A stretch of DNA of 64,000 bases from JAMXLO01 sp963791495 (GCA_963791495.1 CAWBST010000021.1:124001-188000); one strand, 5' to 3'; shown: positions 27,521 through 36,355, counted from the stretch's first letter. Numbers and translations: made by a program. The notes: generated by a model not told the origin, from the sequence alone.

Positions 27521-28189
27521 TCACGCCGGAACCCCGTCGCCACCACGTAAAGCTCGCTGGACTCCTTCCGGCTCGCCGGCGGCTTGGCATGCCGCACGGC
27601 GGCAAACCGCCGCTTGAGCCGCTCCAGCATCGTCTTCTCGGCGCCGCCCTGGAACACCTTGGCGACGAACCCGCCGCCCTCCGCCAGTCACCTCGACTGC
27701 GAACTCCAGCGCCGCCTCGGCCAGCGCCATGATACGCAGATGATCGGTGGCGGCGTGCCCCGTCGTGTTCGGCGCCATGTCCGACAGCACAAGGTCAGCC
27801 TTGCCGCCGAGTTCAGCGACCAGTCTCTCCTGCACCTCCGGCTCGGTAAAATCCCCTTGCAGCATCACCGCCCCCGGCACCGGATCGACCACCAGCAGAT
27901 CGACACCGACAACCCGCCCCGCCCCACGCTGCACCGCGATCTGCGTCCAGCCACCCGGCGCAGCACCAAGATCGACGACCAGGGCCCCGCGCCGAATCAG
28001 CCGGAACCGCTCGTCGAGTTCAGCCAGCTTGAATGCCGCACGCGACCGAAACCCCTGCTGCTTCGCCGCGGCCACGTAGGGATCGTTCAACTGCCGAGCG
28101 AGCCAGCGCTGCGAGCCCCCACTCCGCCCCTTCGCCGTCCGCACCGCCACCGTCAGCCCGCGTGGCGCCGGCTCCTTCCGGCGCTTCAC
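27521..28189 (-). pseudogene. rlmE: 23S rRNA 2'-O-methyltransferase RlmE, frameshifted
   Basis: Methylates U2552 of 23S rRNA. GTG 28189 overlaps the ppx stop (GTGA), indicating coupling. QRWLARQLNDPYVAAAKQQGFRSRAAFKL, the SAM motif VVDLGAAPGGWTQIA and DLVLSDMAPNTTGH are intact. At about 27690 one extra base follows FAVEV; the remainder LAEGGGFVAKVFQGG, then SRKESSELYVVATGFR, reads in a second frame. The stop in that frame is also missing near 27525, so a second indel is likely. K-D-K-E catalytic residues would be present if the frame were restored. Confidence 0.85.
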
Positions 28190-29223
28190 CCGCGCCCGTG
28201 CCTCCGGTCCGCGCGGATCATGCGCAGCAGCATGCCCTCGCGCAGCCCGCGATCCGCGACGATCACCCGCGGTGCCGGCCACAGCCGCACCAGGGCAGCG
28301 AACACCGCGCAGCCCGGCAGCACGAAATCCACCCGATCAGGCCCGACGCAGGGATGCGCCTCCAGGCCCGCCCGCCCCAGCGCCCGAAGATCGGCGAGTG
28401 CCGCGTCAGCCGCATCGGCGGTCAGCACCGTGCCGTCCACCAGCGGCCGCCGATAGCGCGACAGCCCCAGCGAAACCCCAGCCAATGTCGTGACCGTGCC
28501 ACTGGTGCCCAGCAGCTGCACGCCGCCCTCGCGGATCTCGCGGCCTATGCAGTGCACTGCCTCGAACGCCACCAGCCGCCCGAGCACGTCGTCGACCATC
28601 GTTTCGAACCCATCAGGGTCGAACCCCGCCTGGCCGAACCGCTCCGCCAGGGTCACGACACCAACCGGCAGCGAGGCGTAGCCGATCAGCTCCGGCCGCC
28701 CGTTCGGATCGATCCGCACCCAGGCAAGCTCGGTCGATCCGCCGCCGATGTCGAACAGCAGCGCACGCCGCCCCCAGCCCGCCAGCAATGGCGCGCAGCT
28801 CTCCAGCGCCAGCTCGGCCTCTTCGCGCGACGAGATCACGCTGATCTCCAGGCCGGTCTCGTGTTTCACCCTGACAAGGAATGCGCTCCCGTTGACGGCG
28901 CGCCGGCACGCCTCGGTGGCGATGGCGCGCAGCTTGCGCACCGGGCGGCGCTCCAGCCGCGCCGCGCACGCCTGCAGCGCCGACAACGTCCGTTCCATGG
29001 CTGCCGGGTCGAGCTGGCCGGTGCGATGCAACCCCTCCCCCAGCCGCACGATGCGGCTGAAGCTGTCGAGCACACGGAACCCGTCACCCGACGGTGCAGC
29101 AATCAGCATGCGGCAGTTGTTGGTCCCGAGGTCGAGCGCAGCAAATGCCGGGCCGGCAAACCGCCGCGGCTCGCCAGGGTGCGCGGCGGGGTCAACTTGA
29201 GGCTGGACATTCCGCGTCTGCAT
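28186..29223 (-). CDS. ppx: Ppx/GppA-family exopolyphosphatase
   Basis: Hydrolyses terminal phosphates of polyphosphate (or pppGpp). 345 aa from ATG 29223; an in-frame ATG at 29259 is also possible. The actin-like fold is shown by AALDLGTNNCRMLIA near residue 30, ATEACRRAVNG, LFDIGGGSTELAW and LLGTSGTVTTLAG. Short form without the HD domain found in E. coli Ppx. Forms an operon with rlmE and is divergent from ppk2 with about 100 bp between starts, so the two polyphosphate genes may share a control region. Confidence 0.9.
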   Translation of the reverse strand: MQTRNVQPQVDPAAHPGEPRRFAGPAFAALDLGTNNCRMLIAAPSGDGFRVLDSFSRIVRLGEGLHRTGQLDPAAMERTLSALQACAARLERRPVRKLRAIATEACRRAVNGSAFLVRVKHETGLEISVISSREEAELALESCAPLLAGWGRRALLFDIGGGSTELAWVRIDPNGRPELIGYASLPVGVVTLAERFGQAGFDPDGFETMVDDVLGRLVAFEAVHCIGREIREGGVQLLGTSGTVTTLAGVSLGLSRYRRPLVDGTVLTADAADAALADLRALGRAGLEAHPCVGPDRVDFVLPGCAVFAALVRLWPAPRVIVADRGLREGMLLRMIRADRRHGRG

Positions 29224-29326
29224 CGCTGCATTGTCGTCCGCGCCCGCCCGAGCGGGCAAGGGTCGTGACGCGGGTTGCCTTCATTTCATCTGGACACGAC
29301 CTGTTTGGCTGCGAAGGAGAATGTCC

Positions 29327-30250
29327 ATGGACACACAGGCTGCCACTGCTCCGCACCTGTCCCCCAGGCAGATGCGCGACCTTCTCGACCGCTACCGTGT
29401 GACCTCAGGCAAGGACTTCCGGCTCGCCGACTTCGACCCGAACGACACGGCGGGACACCTGCTGACCAAGCCGCAGGCCGAGGCCATCGTGGCGCAGGAC
29501 GTGCACCGTCTCGCTGCGCTGCAGGAAAGGCTCTACGCGCAGGACGAATGGGCGGTGCTGTGCGTGCTGCAGGCCATGGACGCCGCGGGCAAGGACGGCA
29601 CGATCAAACACGTCATGACGGGCGTGAACCCGCAGGGCGTGCAGGTGACCAGCTTCAAGGCGCCGGGACCCGAGGAACTGGCGCACGACTTCCTGTGGCG
29701 AGCCAACCGGGCCCTGCCGCCGCGCGGCCATATCGGCATCTTCAACCGCAGTCACTACGAGGAGGTCCTCGTGGTTCGCGTCCATCCCGACCTGCTTGAA
29801 CGGCAGCACCTGCCGAAAGAGCTGCTGGGCAAGCATCTGTGGGAGCATCGGCTCGCGGCGATTGCCGAGTTCGAGCAATACCTGACCCGGCAGGGCATCG
29901 TCGTGCTCAAGTTCTTCCTCAATGTCTCCAAACAGGAGCAGAAGCGGCGCTTCCTCGAGCGGCTGGACGAGACCGACAAGCATTGGAAGTTCAGCACCAG
30001 CGACCTGGCCGAGCGCGGCTTCTGGGACGACTATCAGCTTGCCTACCAGGAGGCGATTGCCGCGACCGCCGCTCCGCATGCGCCGTGGTTCGTGGTGCCG
30101 GCGGACAACAAGTGGTTCACTCGGCTGGTCGTGGTGGCGGCGATGATCGACGCAATCGGGGCGCTGGATCTGAACCTTCCGGCATCGACCCCGAAGCAGC
30201 AGGCCGCGCTCGCGGCGGCGCGACGCCAGCTTCAGAGCGAGCCGGATTAG
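29327..30250 (+). CDS. ppk2: Polyphosphate kinase 2 (PPK2 family)
   Basis: Transfers phosphate between polyphosphate and nucleotides. 307 aa from ATG 29327, which has AAGGAG seven bases upstream. The Walker A-like loop AMDAAGKDGTI is at about residues 83-93, followed by FNRSHYEEVLVVRVHP and the KFFLNVSKQEQKRRFLER and WFVVPADNKWFTRL lid/acceptor regions. Length and motifs fit the single-domain class I type that phosphorylates nucleoside diphosphates. Divergent from ppx; its stop overlaps the convergent GFA gene by 4 bp. Confidence 0.93.
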   Translation: MDTQAATAPHLSPRQMRDLLDRYRVTSGKDFRLADFDPNDTAGHLLTKPQAEAIVAQDVHRLAALQERLYAQDEWAVLCVLQAMDAAGKDGTIKHVMTGVNPQGVQVTSFKAPGPEELAHDFLWRANRALPPRGHIGIFNRSHYEEVLVVRVHPDLLERQHLPKELLGKHLWEHRLAAIAEFEQYLTRQGIVVLKFFLNVSKQEQKRRFLERLDETDKHWKFSTSDLAERGFWDDYQLAYQEAIAATAAPHAPWFVVPADNKWFTRLVVVAAMIDAIGALDLNLPASTPKQQAALAAARRQLQSEPD

Positions 30251-30747
30251 GACGCGGGTCGCCAGTCCGGCGGCGTGTCGTGATCCGGATGTTGATAGAT
30301 CGCGATGTGCGTCAGATCTTCGGGAGGCGTCCCCTCGCTGGTGGTATGCGTCTGCAGGGCGGCAAGCGCCGTGGCATCGAAGTTGGCGAGCCGGCTCTCG
30401 ATGCCGTCCACCTGCGACAGCCAGACAGCCCCCGGCGTGTCCAGGCTGCCTATCGTCATGCTGATCGACCCGGGCCGTTTGACATACGCGAAGAACAGCG
30501 GCGTGCCGCAGCGCGCACAGAAGCCACGTTCCGCCGCCGCTGAACTGCGGAACCTCGCGGGTTCGCCGCGCGTCCAGGCGAAGTTCTCCATCCGCACATT
30601 CGCCCATGCCTTGAACGGTCCTCCGACCGACTTCTGGCACATGCGGCAGTGGCAGATGCCGGCGCGGTCCGGCTCGCCGTACAACGCATAGCGGATCGCG
30701 CCGCACTGGCAGCCGCCGGTCAGCACCGGCTTGCGCTGGTCGCTCAT
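30247..30747 (-). CDS. GFA (glutathione-dependent formaldehyde-activating) family protein
   Basis: 166-aa zinc-binding Mss4-like fold. Zinc ligands are visible as C13-x-C15, C32-x-C34-x-x-C37 and C77-x-x-C80 from the ATG at 30747. The family is named after an enzyme once thought to speed S-hydroxymethylglutathione formation; most members have no proven activity. Convergent with ppk2 and divergent from the MDR oxidoreductase gene at 30786. Confidence 0.88.
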   Translation of the reverse strand: MSDQRKPVLTGGCQCGAIRYALYGEPDRAGICHCRMCQKSVGGPFKAWANVRMENFAWTRGEPARFRSSAAAERGFCARCGTPLFFAYVKRPGSISMTIGSLDTPGAVWLSQVDGIESRLANFDATALAALQTHTTSEGTPPEDLTHIAIYQHPDHDTPPDWRPAS

Positions 30748-30785
30748 TGGTCCACCCTGATGCTGCAAAAGATCGAGGAGGCCGG

Positions 30786-31778
30786 ATGATGCGCGCCGTC
30801 TGGTACGACCGGCAAGGACCGGCGAGTGAAGTATTGGTGTGCGGCGAACTGCCGACGCCGGAACCAGGCAGCTATGAGGTTCGCGTGAAGCTCGAAGCCG
30901 CGGGGGTCAATCCGTCCGACGCCGGTCGCCGTCGTGGACCCGCACCTGCGATGGAGTATCCGCGCGTCGTCACCTGCAGCGATGGCGCCGGGGTGGTGGA
31001 TCGCGTCGGCCTGATGGTGCCAGACAGCTGGGTCGGGCGCCGCGTCTGGCTGTACAACGGCCAGCGGAACGGCCGCTGGATGGGCACCGCCGCGGAATGC
31101 ATCGCGCTGAACGTCGATCTGGTGACGCCTCTGCCCGAGCACGTGTCATTCGCCGAGGGCGCGACCCTCGGCATCCCCGGCATGACCGCGCATTACTGCG
31201 TGTTCGTCGCTGGCCCGGTGCAGGGTCGCACGCTTCTCGTGACCGGCGCGGCAGGTGCGGTCGGGCACTATGCGGTGCAGCTCGCGAAATGGGCCGGTGC
31301 CACGGTGATCGCCACGGTAAGTTCGGAGACCAAGGCCGCGCGTGCCCGTGCCGGCGGTGCGGATCATGTCATCAACTACCGAACCGAGGACGTGGCCGCG
31401 CGGGTGCGCGACATCACCGGGGGCGAGGGCGTTGATCACGTGGTTGACGTCGATTTCGGCGGCAACCTCGCGGCGACGCCGCGCTGCGTGCGCGCCAATG
31501 GCAGCATCGCAACCTATGCCTCGAATGGCGACCGCACGCCGCGCCTGCCGGTCGGCGAATTGATGCAACGCAATGTTTCGCTTTATCCGATGTCATTGCC
31601 CGGTTCGCCGCATGCGGCCCGCAAGCGGGCACAGACAGACATTGGGAGTTGGATCGCGAGCGGCCAGCGCATGCTGTCGGTTGCCGCGCGGTTCCCACTG
31701 TACGAGGCAGCGTCCGCCCACGAGGCAGTGGAGCGCGGTGACAAGGTTGGCACGGTGGTGATCGACTGCGCGCGCTGA
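30786..31778 (+). CDS. Zinc-independent MDR oxidoreductase (quinone reductase-like)
   Basis: 330 aa of the quinone oxidoreductase branch of the medium-chain dehydrogenases. MMRAVWYDRQGPASEVL at the N-terminus, VNPSDAGRR, and the NADPH-binding TGAAGAVGHYAVQLAKWAGA Rossmann motif; zinc-binding cysteines of alcohol dehydrogenases are absent. Probably reduces quinones or enones with NADPH. A GGAGG lies 5-9 bp before the ATG pair at 30786/30789. Confidence 0.9.
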   Translation: MMRAVWYDRQGPASEVLVCGELPTPEPGSYEVRVKLEAAGVNPSDAGRRRGPAPAMEYPRVVTCSDGAGVVDRVGLMVPDSWVGRRVWLYNGQRNGRWMGTAAECIALNVDLVTPLPEHVSFAEGATLGIPGMTAHYCVFVAGPVQGRTLLVTGAAGAVGHYAVQLAKWAGATVIATVSSETKAARARAGGADHVINYRTEDVAARVRDITGGEGVDHVVDVDFGGNLAATPRCVRANGSIATYASNGDRTPRLPVGELMQRNVSLYPMSLPGSPHAARKRAQTDIGSWIASGQRMLSVAARFPLYEAASAHEAVERGDKVGTVVIDCAR

Positions 31779-31934
31779 CCGTTGCACTTCACGATAAGGG
31801 GAGCGACATTACCGATCGCAGTCCCCCCTTGATCGAGAGTCGGTCGTCACAAGCTTCCGGCGACCATCGGGAGCGATGGGCAGCCCCGCACTATCGCGGC
31901 CCGCTGCGCGACTAGAAGTTGAAGGGAGAAATGC

Positions 31935-32249
31935 ATGGCGAAGAGCATGTCCAGCACTCCGCGCGACGACGGAAACCTGCAGAGCGGCGATGTATCCGAT
32001 CAGACGATATCGCAGGTCGGCAAGGCCGTCGTGGAGATTGTGAAGCTGCGCCAGTCCCTGGAAGAGAACATTGCGACAGCACAGACCGAGGAGGAGCGTC
32101 AGACGCTCACCAGTCAGGTCGAGACTGCCGCGGTCCGGGCGATCGGCGAGCAGGGGCTCACCGTGGCCGAATACAACGAGGTGATCTCTGCTGCGCAGGC
32201 CGATCCAGATCTGGAAGAGCGCGTCCTGGTTGCCTGCAGGAGCGTTTGA
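31935..32249 (+). CDS. DUF4168-like protein, cytoplasmic paralogue
   Basis: 104 aa, largely helical. Aligns with the next gene over the C-terminal motif: GEQGLTVAEYNEVISAAQADPDLEERVL here versus the GDQGLSVQQYDQ segment there. Unlike its neighbour it has no signal peptide: the N-terminus is hydrophilic (MAKSMSSTPRDDG). ATG 31935 follows AAGGGAGA. The pair (21 bp apart) is a tandem duplication with different predicted locations. Function unknown. Confidence 0.7.
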   Translation: MAKSMSSTPRDDGNLQSGDVSDQTISQVGKAVVEIVKLRQSLEENIATAQTEEERQTLTSQVETAAVRAIGEQGLTVAEYNEVISAAQADPDLEERVLVACRSV

Positions 32250-32269
32250 TAACCGTGAAGGGGGTATAA

Positions 32270-32653
32270 ATGAAAGCGTCCCACGCGGTTGCCGCTACGG
32301 CAGCCTTGCTGATGACATGTGCCCTCCCGGCAGCTGCACAACAGTCACCGGGAGCGACACAGTCGCCTGGAGCGACATCGCAGCAGGGCCAGATGTCCGA
32401 TACGATGGTCCAGAAGGTCGGCGCGGCGCTGCGGCATGTGGCAATGATCCGCCAGCAGTATTCGCAACGCGCGCAATCGGCGAATTCGCCACAGCAGCAG
32501 CAGACGCTGTCCGATCAGGCGACGAACGAGATGGTGAAGGCGATCGGCGATCAGGGTCTCTCGGTGCAGCAGTACGACCAGACGATCCAGCTGGCCCAGA
32601 ACGATGAGACGCTGAAGAAGCGCCTGTTGTCGGCGGCTCAGTCGGGCAAGTGA
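32270..32653 (+). CDS. DUF4168 protein, secreted paralogue
   Basis: 127 aa. Signal peptide with Ala/Leu core and AAA-Q cleavage, then a Gln/Ser/Pro-rich linker, then the DUF4168-type helical domain (VGAALRHVAMIRQQYSQ, AIGDQGLSVQQYDQTIQLAQ). Predicted periplasmic. AAGGGGG lies before the start. The 3' end overlaps the convergent trmJ gene by 16 bp. DUF4168 proteins occur near stress or envelope genes, but their role is not established. Confidence 0.75.
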   Translation: MKASHAVAATAALLMTCALPAAAQQSPGATQSPGATSQQGQMSDTMVQKVGAALRHVAMIRQQYSQRAQSANSPQQQQTLSDQATNEMVKAIGDQGLSVQQYDQTIQLAQNDETLKKRLLSAAQSGK

Positions 32654-33441
32654 TCTGCGTCTTCCAGCCGCCCCATTTGTCGCCGACCGATCGCCAGCTC
32701 GGTGACGATACCGTGCAAAGTGCGTAATTCCTGCTCGGTGACTTCGCCGCGCTGGAACAGGTGACGGATGTTGCGCACCATGCCGGGTCGCTTCGGCAGG
32801 TTGCGCAGGAAACCACAGGCGTCGAGTTGGTCGACCAGGTGGGTGAGGAAGTTTTCCAATTCCCGCTTGGTCGCCACTTGCGTTTCGTTGGTCATCAGCA
32901 CGCGCGGCAGCGTTGCCTCCGCAGCGGTCCACCATTCGTATGCCAGCACCATGACCGCCTGCGCGAGGTTGAGCGACATGAACGCCGGATTGAGCGGATA
33001 GCGCACCAGCGAGTCCGCATGCGCCATGTCGTCGTTGTCGAGGCCGGCACGCTCCGGGCCGAACAGCACGCCGGCGCGGAGGCTGCGTGCGCCGATCTCG
33101 TGCAGTTCGGCGGCCGCACCGCGCGCTGTCAGCACCGGCTTGATGATATGGCGTGGCCGCGGGCAGGTGGCGAACACGCGATGCAGATCGGCAACCGCAT
33201 CTGCAATTGAGGCAAACACCGTCGTCGCATCCAGAATACGATCGGCACCTGACGCGTTGCGCCACGCCTTCTCCTGCGGCCAGCCGTCGCGCGGCGCGAC
33301 CAGGCGCAGATGGAACAGCCCGCCATTCGCCATCGCCCGCGCACAGGCTCCGATGTTGTCGGCAAGCTGCGGCCGCACCAGGATAACGACAGGCGAGTTG
33401 GCGATCGGCACAAGCTCTGCGCCGCCGTCGCGTCCGGTCAT
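32638..33441 (-). CDS. trmJ: tRNA (cytidine/uridine-2'-O-)-methyltransferase TrmJ-like (SPOUT)
   Basis: 267 aa from ATG 33441. SPOUT methyltransferase motifs: VVILVRPQLADNIGACARAMANGG, VLFGPERAGLDNDDMAHAD and YPLNPAFMSLNLAQAVMVLAYEW, which form the knotted SAM site. The C-terminal helical extension is characteristic of TrmJ, which methylates position 32 of tRNA. The long upstream frame to 33786 is antisense-like and overlaps the DUF305 gene. The start overlaps the DUF305 stop by 4 bp. Confidence 0.9.
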   Translation of the reverse strand: MTGRDGGAELVPIANSPVVILVRPQLADNIGACARAMANGGLFHLRLVAPRDGWPQEKAWRNASGADRILDATTVFASIADAVADLHRVFATCPRPRHIIKPVLTARGAAAELHEIGARSLRAGVLFGPERAGLDNDDMAHADSLVRYPLNPAFMSLNLAQAVMVLAYEWWTAAEATLPRVLMTNETQVATKRELENFLTHLVDQLDACGFLRNLPKRPGMVRNIRHLFQRGEVTEQELRTLHGIVTELAIGRRQMGRLEDADHLPD

Positions 33442-33797
33442 TTCGCGTGCTTCGCCTGCCAGGATTGCATGAAGGCGATCTCCTTCTGCTGCGCGGCGAT
33501 GACGTCCTGCGCCAGTTTGCGCAATTGCGGATCCTTGCCGTACTGCAGTTCGACCTTCGCCATGTCGATGGCGCCCTGGTGATGCGGGATCATGCCGGCG
33601 ACGAAGTCCTTGTCGGCATTGCCAGAGTAAGTCATCGCCATGCTTTGGCCCATCTTGGTCATCGCATCGCGGTAGCTCTTGGTGGACGCCGGCTCGTCGG
33701 ACGACGGCGTTCCCATCTGCATGCCTTGCATCGACTGTGCAAACGCCGGTGACGATGTCAGCAGCAGCGTGAGGCCAAGCAGACACGAACGCAGCAT
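33438..33797 (-). CDS. DUF305 (CopM-like) secreted protein
   Basis: 119 aa. Signal peptide MLRSCLLGLTLLLTSSPAFA, then a Met-rich mature N-terminus (SMQGMQMG) and the DUF305 motif FVAGMIPHHQGAIDMAKVEL. Proteins of this family, including cyanobacterial CopM, bind copper or silver through Met and His. Periplasmic metal binding is therefore plausible. Between cysS and trmJ on the same strand, coupled to trmJ. Confidence 0.88.
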   Translation of the reverse strand: MLRSCLLGLTLLLTSSPAFAQSMQGMQMGTPSSDEPASTKSYRDAMTKMGQSMAMTYSGNADKDFVAGMIPHHQGAIDMAKVELQYGKDPQLRKLAQDVIAAQQKEIAFMQSWQAKHAK

Positions 33798-33807
33798 CGC
33801 AACCCCC

Positions 33808-35157
33808 TCAGTTTGCCCGCCGCCAGGTGGTGCCCTGCGGCCCGTCCTCGAATGCGATGCCCTTCGCCGCCCACTCGGCGCGAATGGCATCGGCGCGCGC
33901 GAAGTCGCGTGCCTTGCGCGCCGCCAGCCGCTCGGCGATCGCCGCCTCGATGGCAGCGGCGTCGTCCATGCCGCCGCGGAACCAATCCTGCGCGTCCTGC
34001 TGCAGCAGCCCCATCACATGGCCCGCCGCACGCAACCCGCATGCCGCATCAAAGTCGCCCGCCAAGGCGCGATCCGCCAACGCATGCATCGCCGAGAGCG
34101 CGAGCGGCGTGTTCATGTCCTCGCACAGTGCCTCCATGACCGTCGCAGGCACATCGACACCTGGAATATCCGGATAGCGTTCCAGCGCGCGATAGAACCG
34201 GTCCAGCTCGCGCTTCGCCTCCGCCAGCGCCGCGTCGGAGAAGTCCGGCGTCGAGCGATAATGCGTGCGGATCAGCGAGAGCCGCACAGCCTCGGCCGGC
34301 GCCTTCTCCAATACTTCGCGGATGGTGAAGAAGTTGCCGGCACTTTTCGCCATCTTCTCGCCGTTCACGTTCAGCATGCCGCTGTGCACCCAGTAGCGTG
34401 CGAAGTGACTGCCGGGGAAGGCGCAGAGGCTCTGCGCCACCTCGTTCTCATGGTGCGGAAAGATCAGGTCGGTGCCGCCGCCATGGATGTCGAACGTCTC
34501 GCCGAGATAGCGCCACGACATGGCGCTGCACTCGATGTGCCAGCCGGGCCGGCCGCGGCCCCACGGACTGTCCCATCCCGGCAGATCGGGCGTGGAAGGC
34601 TTCCACAGCACGAAATCGCCGGGATCGCGCTTGTAGGGCGCCACGTCTATCCGCGCTCCGGCCAACAGCTCGTCCGGACTCCGTCCCGACAAGTGTCCAT
34701 ACGCCTTGAAGCTCGGAACCGAGAACAGCACATGACCGTCCGCCGCATAGGCATGGCCTGCGGCGATCAGCCGCTGGATGATGTCGATCATCTGCGCAAT
34801 GTTTTCCGTGGCGCGCGGTTCCTCGTCCGGCGGCAGCACGCCGAGTGCCACCATGTCAGCATGGAAGTCCGCCGTGGTGCGTGCGGTGATCGCGCTGATG
34901 GGCTCGCCGCTCTCCTTGGCGCGTGCGTTGATCTTGTCGTCCACGTCGGTAATGTTGCGCACGTAGGTGACACGTGGAAACAGCACGCGCAGCAGTCGCG
35001 CGAGCACGTCGAACACCACCATGCTGCGCGCATTACCGATGTGCGCCAGGTCGTAGACCGTCGGTCCGCACAAGTACATCCGCACATGCTGCGGCTCGAG
35101 CGGCTCGAACCGCTCCTTGCGGCGGCTCAGGCTGTTGTGCAGAAAAAGCGCGTGCAT
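33808..35157 (-). CDS. cysS: Cysteinyl-tRNA synthetase
   Basis: Class I synthetase, 449 aa from ATG 35157 (MHALFLHNSLSRRKE). The zinc ligand C30 lies in MYLCGPTVYD, the HIGH motif reads HIGN at 39-42, GRPGWHIECSAM and HGGGTDLIFPHHENE supply other zinc and adenylate residues, and the KMSKS loop is KMAKS. A longer reading to 35205 is possible but has no better start. Upstream gene of the DUF305-trmJ cluster. Confidence 0.97.
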   Translation of the reverse strand: MHALFLHNSLSRRKERFEPLEPQHVRMYLCGPTVYDLAHIGNARSMVVFDVLARLLRVLFPRVTYVRNITDVDDKINARAKESGEPISAITARTTADFHADMVALGVLPPDEEPRATENIAQMIDIIQRLIAAGHAYAADGHVLFSVPSFKAYGHLSGRSPDELLAGARIDVAPYKRDPGDFVLWKPSTPDLPGWDSPWGRGRPGWHIECSAMSWRYLGETFDIHGGGTDLIFPHHENEVAQSLCAFPGSHFARYWVHSGMLNVNGEKMAKSAGNFFTIREVLEKAPAEAVRLSLIRTHYRSTPDFSDAALAEAKRELDRFYRALERYPDIPGVDVPATVMEALCEDMNTPLALSAMHALADRALAGDFDAACGLRAAGHVMGLLQQDAQDWFRGGMDDAAAIEAAIAERLAARKARDFARADAIRAEWAAKGIAFEDGPQGTTWRRAN

Positions 35158-35433
35158 CGGATCCTTCTCCAGGACACAGATTTTCTCCGCCAAACGGACC
35201 GGCAAATCAACGGGACGCGGCAGCGCTTGAGCCGGATGGCGGAGCGTCAGACGTGATTGCGGTGGTGACAGCGAGTTTCGCCGCCGGAGCCTTGATCAGG
35301 TCCGATCCCGACATCGCCTGTGGCAAGAGAGGAAGGCTCTCTCCGGCCACGGTCCAACGAGGGTCATTTGCAATGCCATGAATCGTCTTTTATCAGAAAC
35401 CGTTCATCGACGACAAGCGTCGGGAGGAGTGAC

Positions 35434-36273
35434 ATGCGCAACGCGCCCTTCGAGGTGAGACCGATCGCCGGCGCCCTGGGTGCCGAACTGTCTGGGGTGA
35501 ACCTTGCCGGCGATCTCGCCCATGCCACCATCGGCGCAATCCGTCAGGCGCTGCTTGATCACCTGGTGATCTTCTTCCGCGATCAGGACCTGCCACCCGA
35601 GCGTCTTCAGGCGCTGGCGCGCCGGTTCGGTACGCCGATCGAATACCCGTTCGTCAAGGGCATCGAGGGTTTCCCGGAGATCATCAACGTCACCAAGCTC
35701 GAACACGAGACGACCAACTTCGGTGGGGTGTGGCACTCCGACACGACCTATCTGCCGGAGCCGCCGATGGCGACGCTGCTGATCGCGCGCGAGGTGCCCG
35801 AGGCCGGTGGCGACACGTTGTTCGCCAACCAGTATCTCGCCTACGAGACGCTGTCAGAGAAACTGCGCGGACTGCTCGCCGGGCTGCGTGGCGTGTCCAG
35901 TTCGGCTAAGGCCGACGCCAGCCGCACGCGCGAGGACCGCATCCGGTCCGACGGTAGCGCCGATGCGCGCAAGTTGCTGGAGGCCGAGCATCCGGTGGTG
36001 CGCACTCACCCCGAGACCGGACGCAGGGCGCTCTACGTCAACCGTGCGCACACCGTTGGCATCGCAGGCATGACCGCGGAGGAGAGCGCACCCCTGCTCG
36101 AGTTCCTGTTCCGCCATCAGATCCGCCCGGAATTCACCTGTCGCTTTCACTGGACACCAGGGTCGCTGGCGATCTGGGACAATCGCTGCGCACAGCACTA
36201 CGCGGTGAACGACTACCACGGCCAGCGCCGCGTCATGCAGCGCATCACGCTCGCCGGCGATCGGCCGGAATGA
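35434..36273 (+). CDS. TauD/TfdA-family 2-oxoglutarate dioxygenase
   Basis: 279 aa from ATG 35434 with GGGAGGAG upstream. Iron triad H101-x-D103 (VWHSDTTY) and the distal His in DNRCAQHYAVNDY; the 2OG-binding Arg is in RRVMQRITLAGDRP. VIFFRDQDLPPERL and GGDTLFANQYLAYE are family signatures. Family members cleave sulfonates (taurine), aryloxyacetates or alkyl sulfates; substrate not determinable. A second TauD gene is at 56368. Confidence 0.92.
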   Translation: MRNAPFEVRPIAGALGAELSGVNLAGDLAHATIGAIRQALLDHLVIFFRDQDLPPERLQALARRFGTPIEYPFVKGIEGFPEIINVTKLEHETTNFGGVWHSDTTYLPEPPMATLLIAREVPEAGGDTLFANQYLAYETLSEKLRGLLAGLRGVSSSAKADASRTREDRIRSDGSADARKLLEAEHPVVRTHPETGRRALYVNRAHTVGIAGMTAEESAPLLEFLFRHQIRPEFTCRFHWTPGSLAIWDNRCAQHYAVNDYHGQRRVMQRITLAGDRPE

Positions 36274-36337
36274 GACTGCCGGAAGACGGTCGTCCGGGAA
36301 CCATGCGGTGGTCGACCCAACGCTGCTTTTATCATTC

Positions 36338-36355
36338 CATTGATCCAGATCAATG
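36338..36355. promoter_or_regulatory. FNR/FixK-type operator
   Basis: CATTGATCCAGATCAATG is an 18-bp perfect palindrome containing the consensus TTGAT-N4-ATCAA recognised by FNR/Anr/FixK regulators. It lies in the 225-bp gap between the TauD stop and the glucosidase GTG start (144 bp upstream of the latter). The exact match is seen in sequence; regulation by oxygen or an FNR-family protein is inference. Confidence 0.65.
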
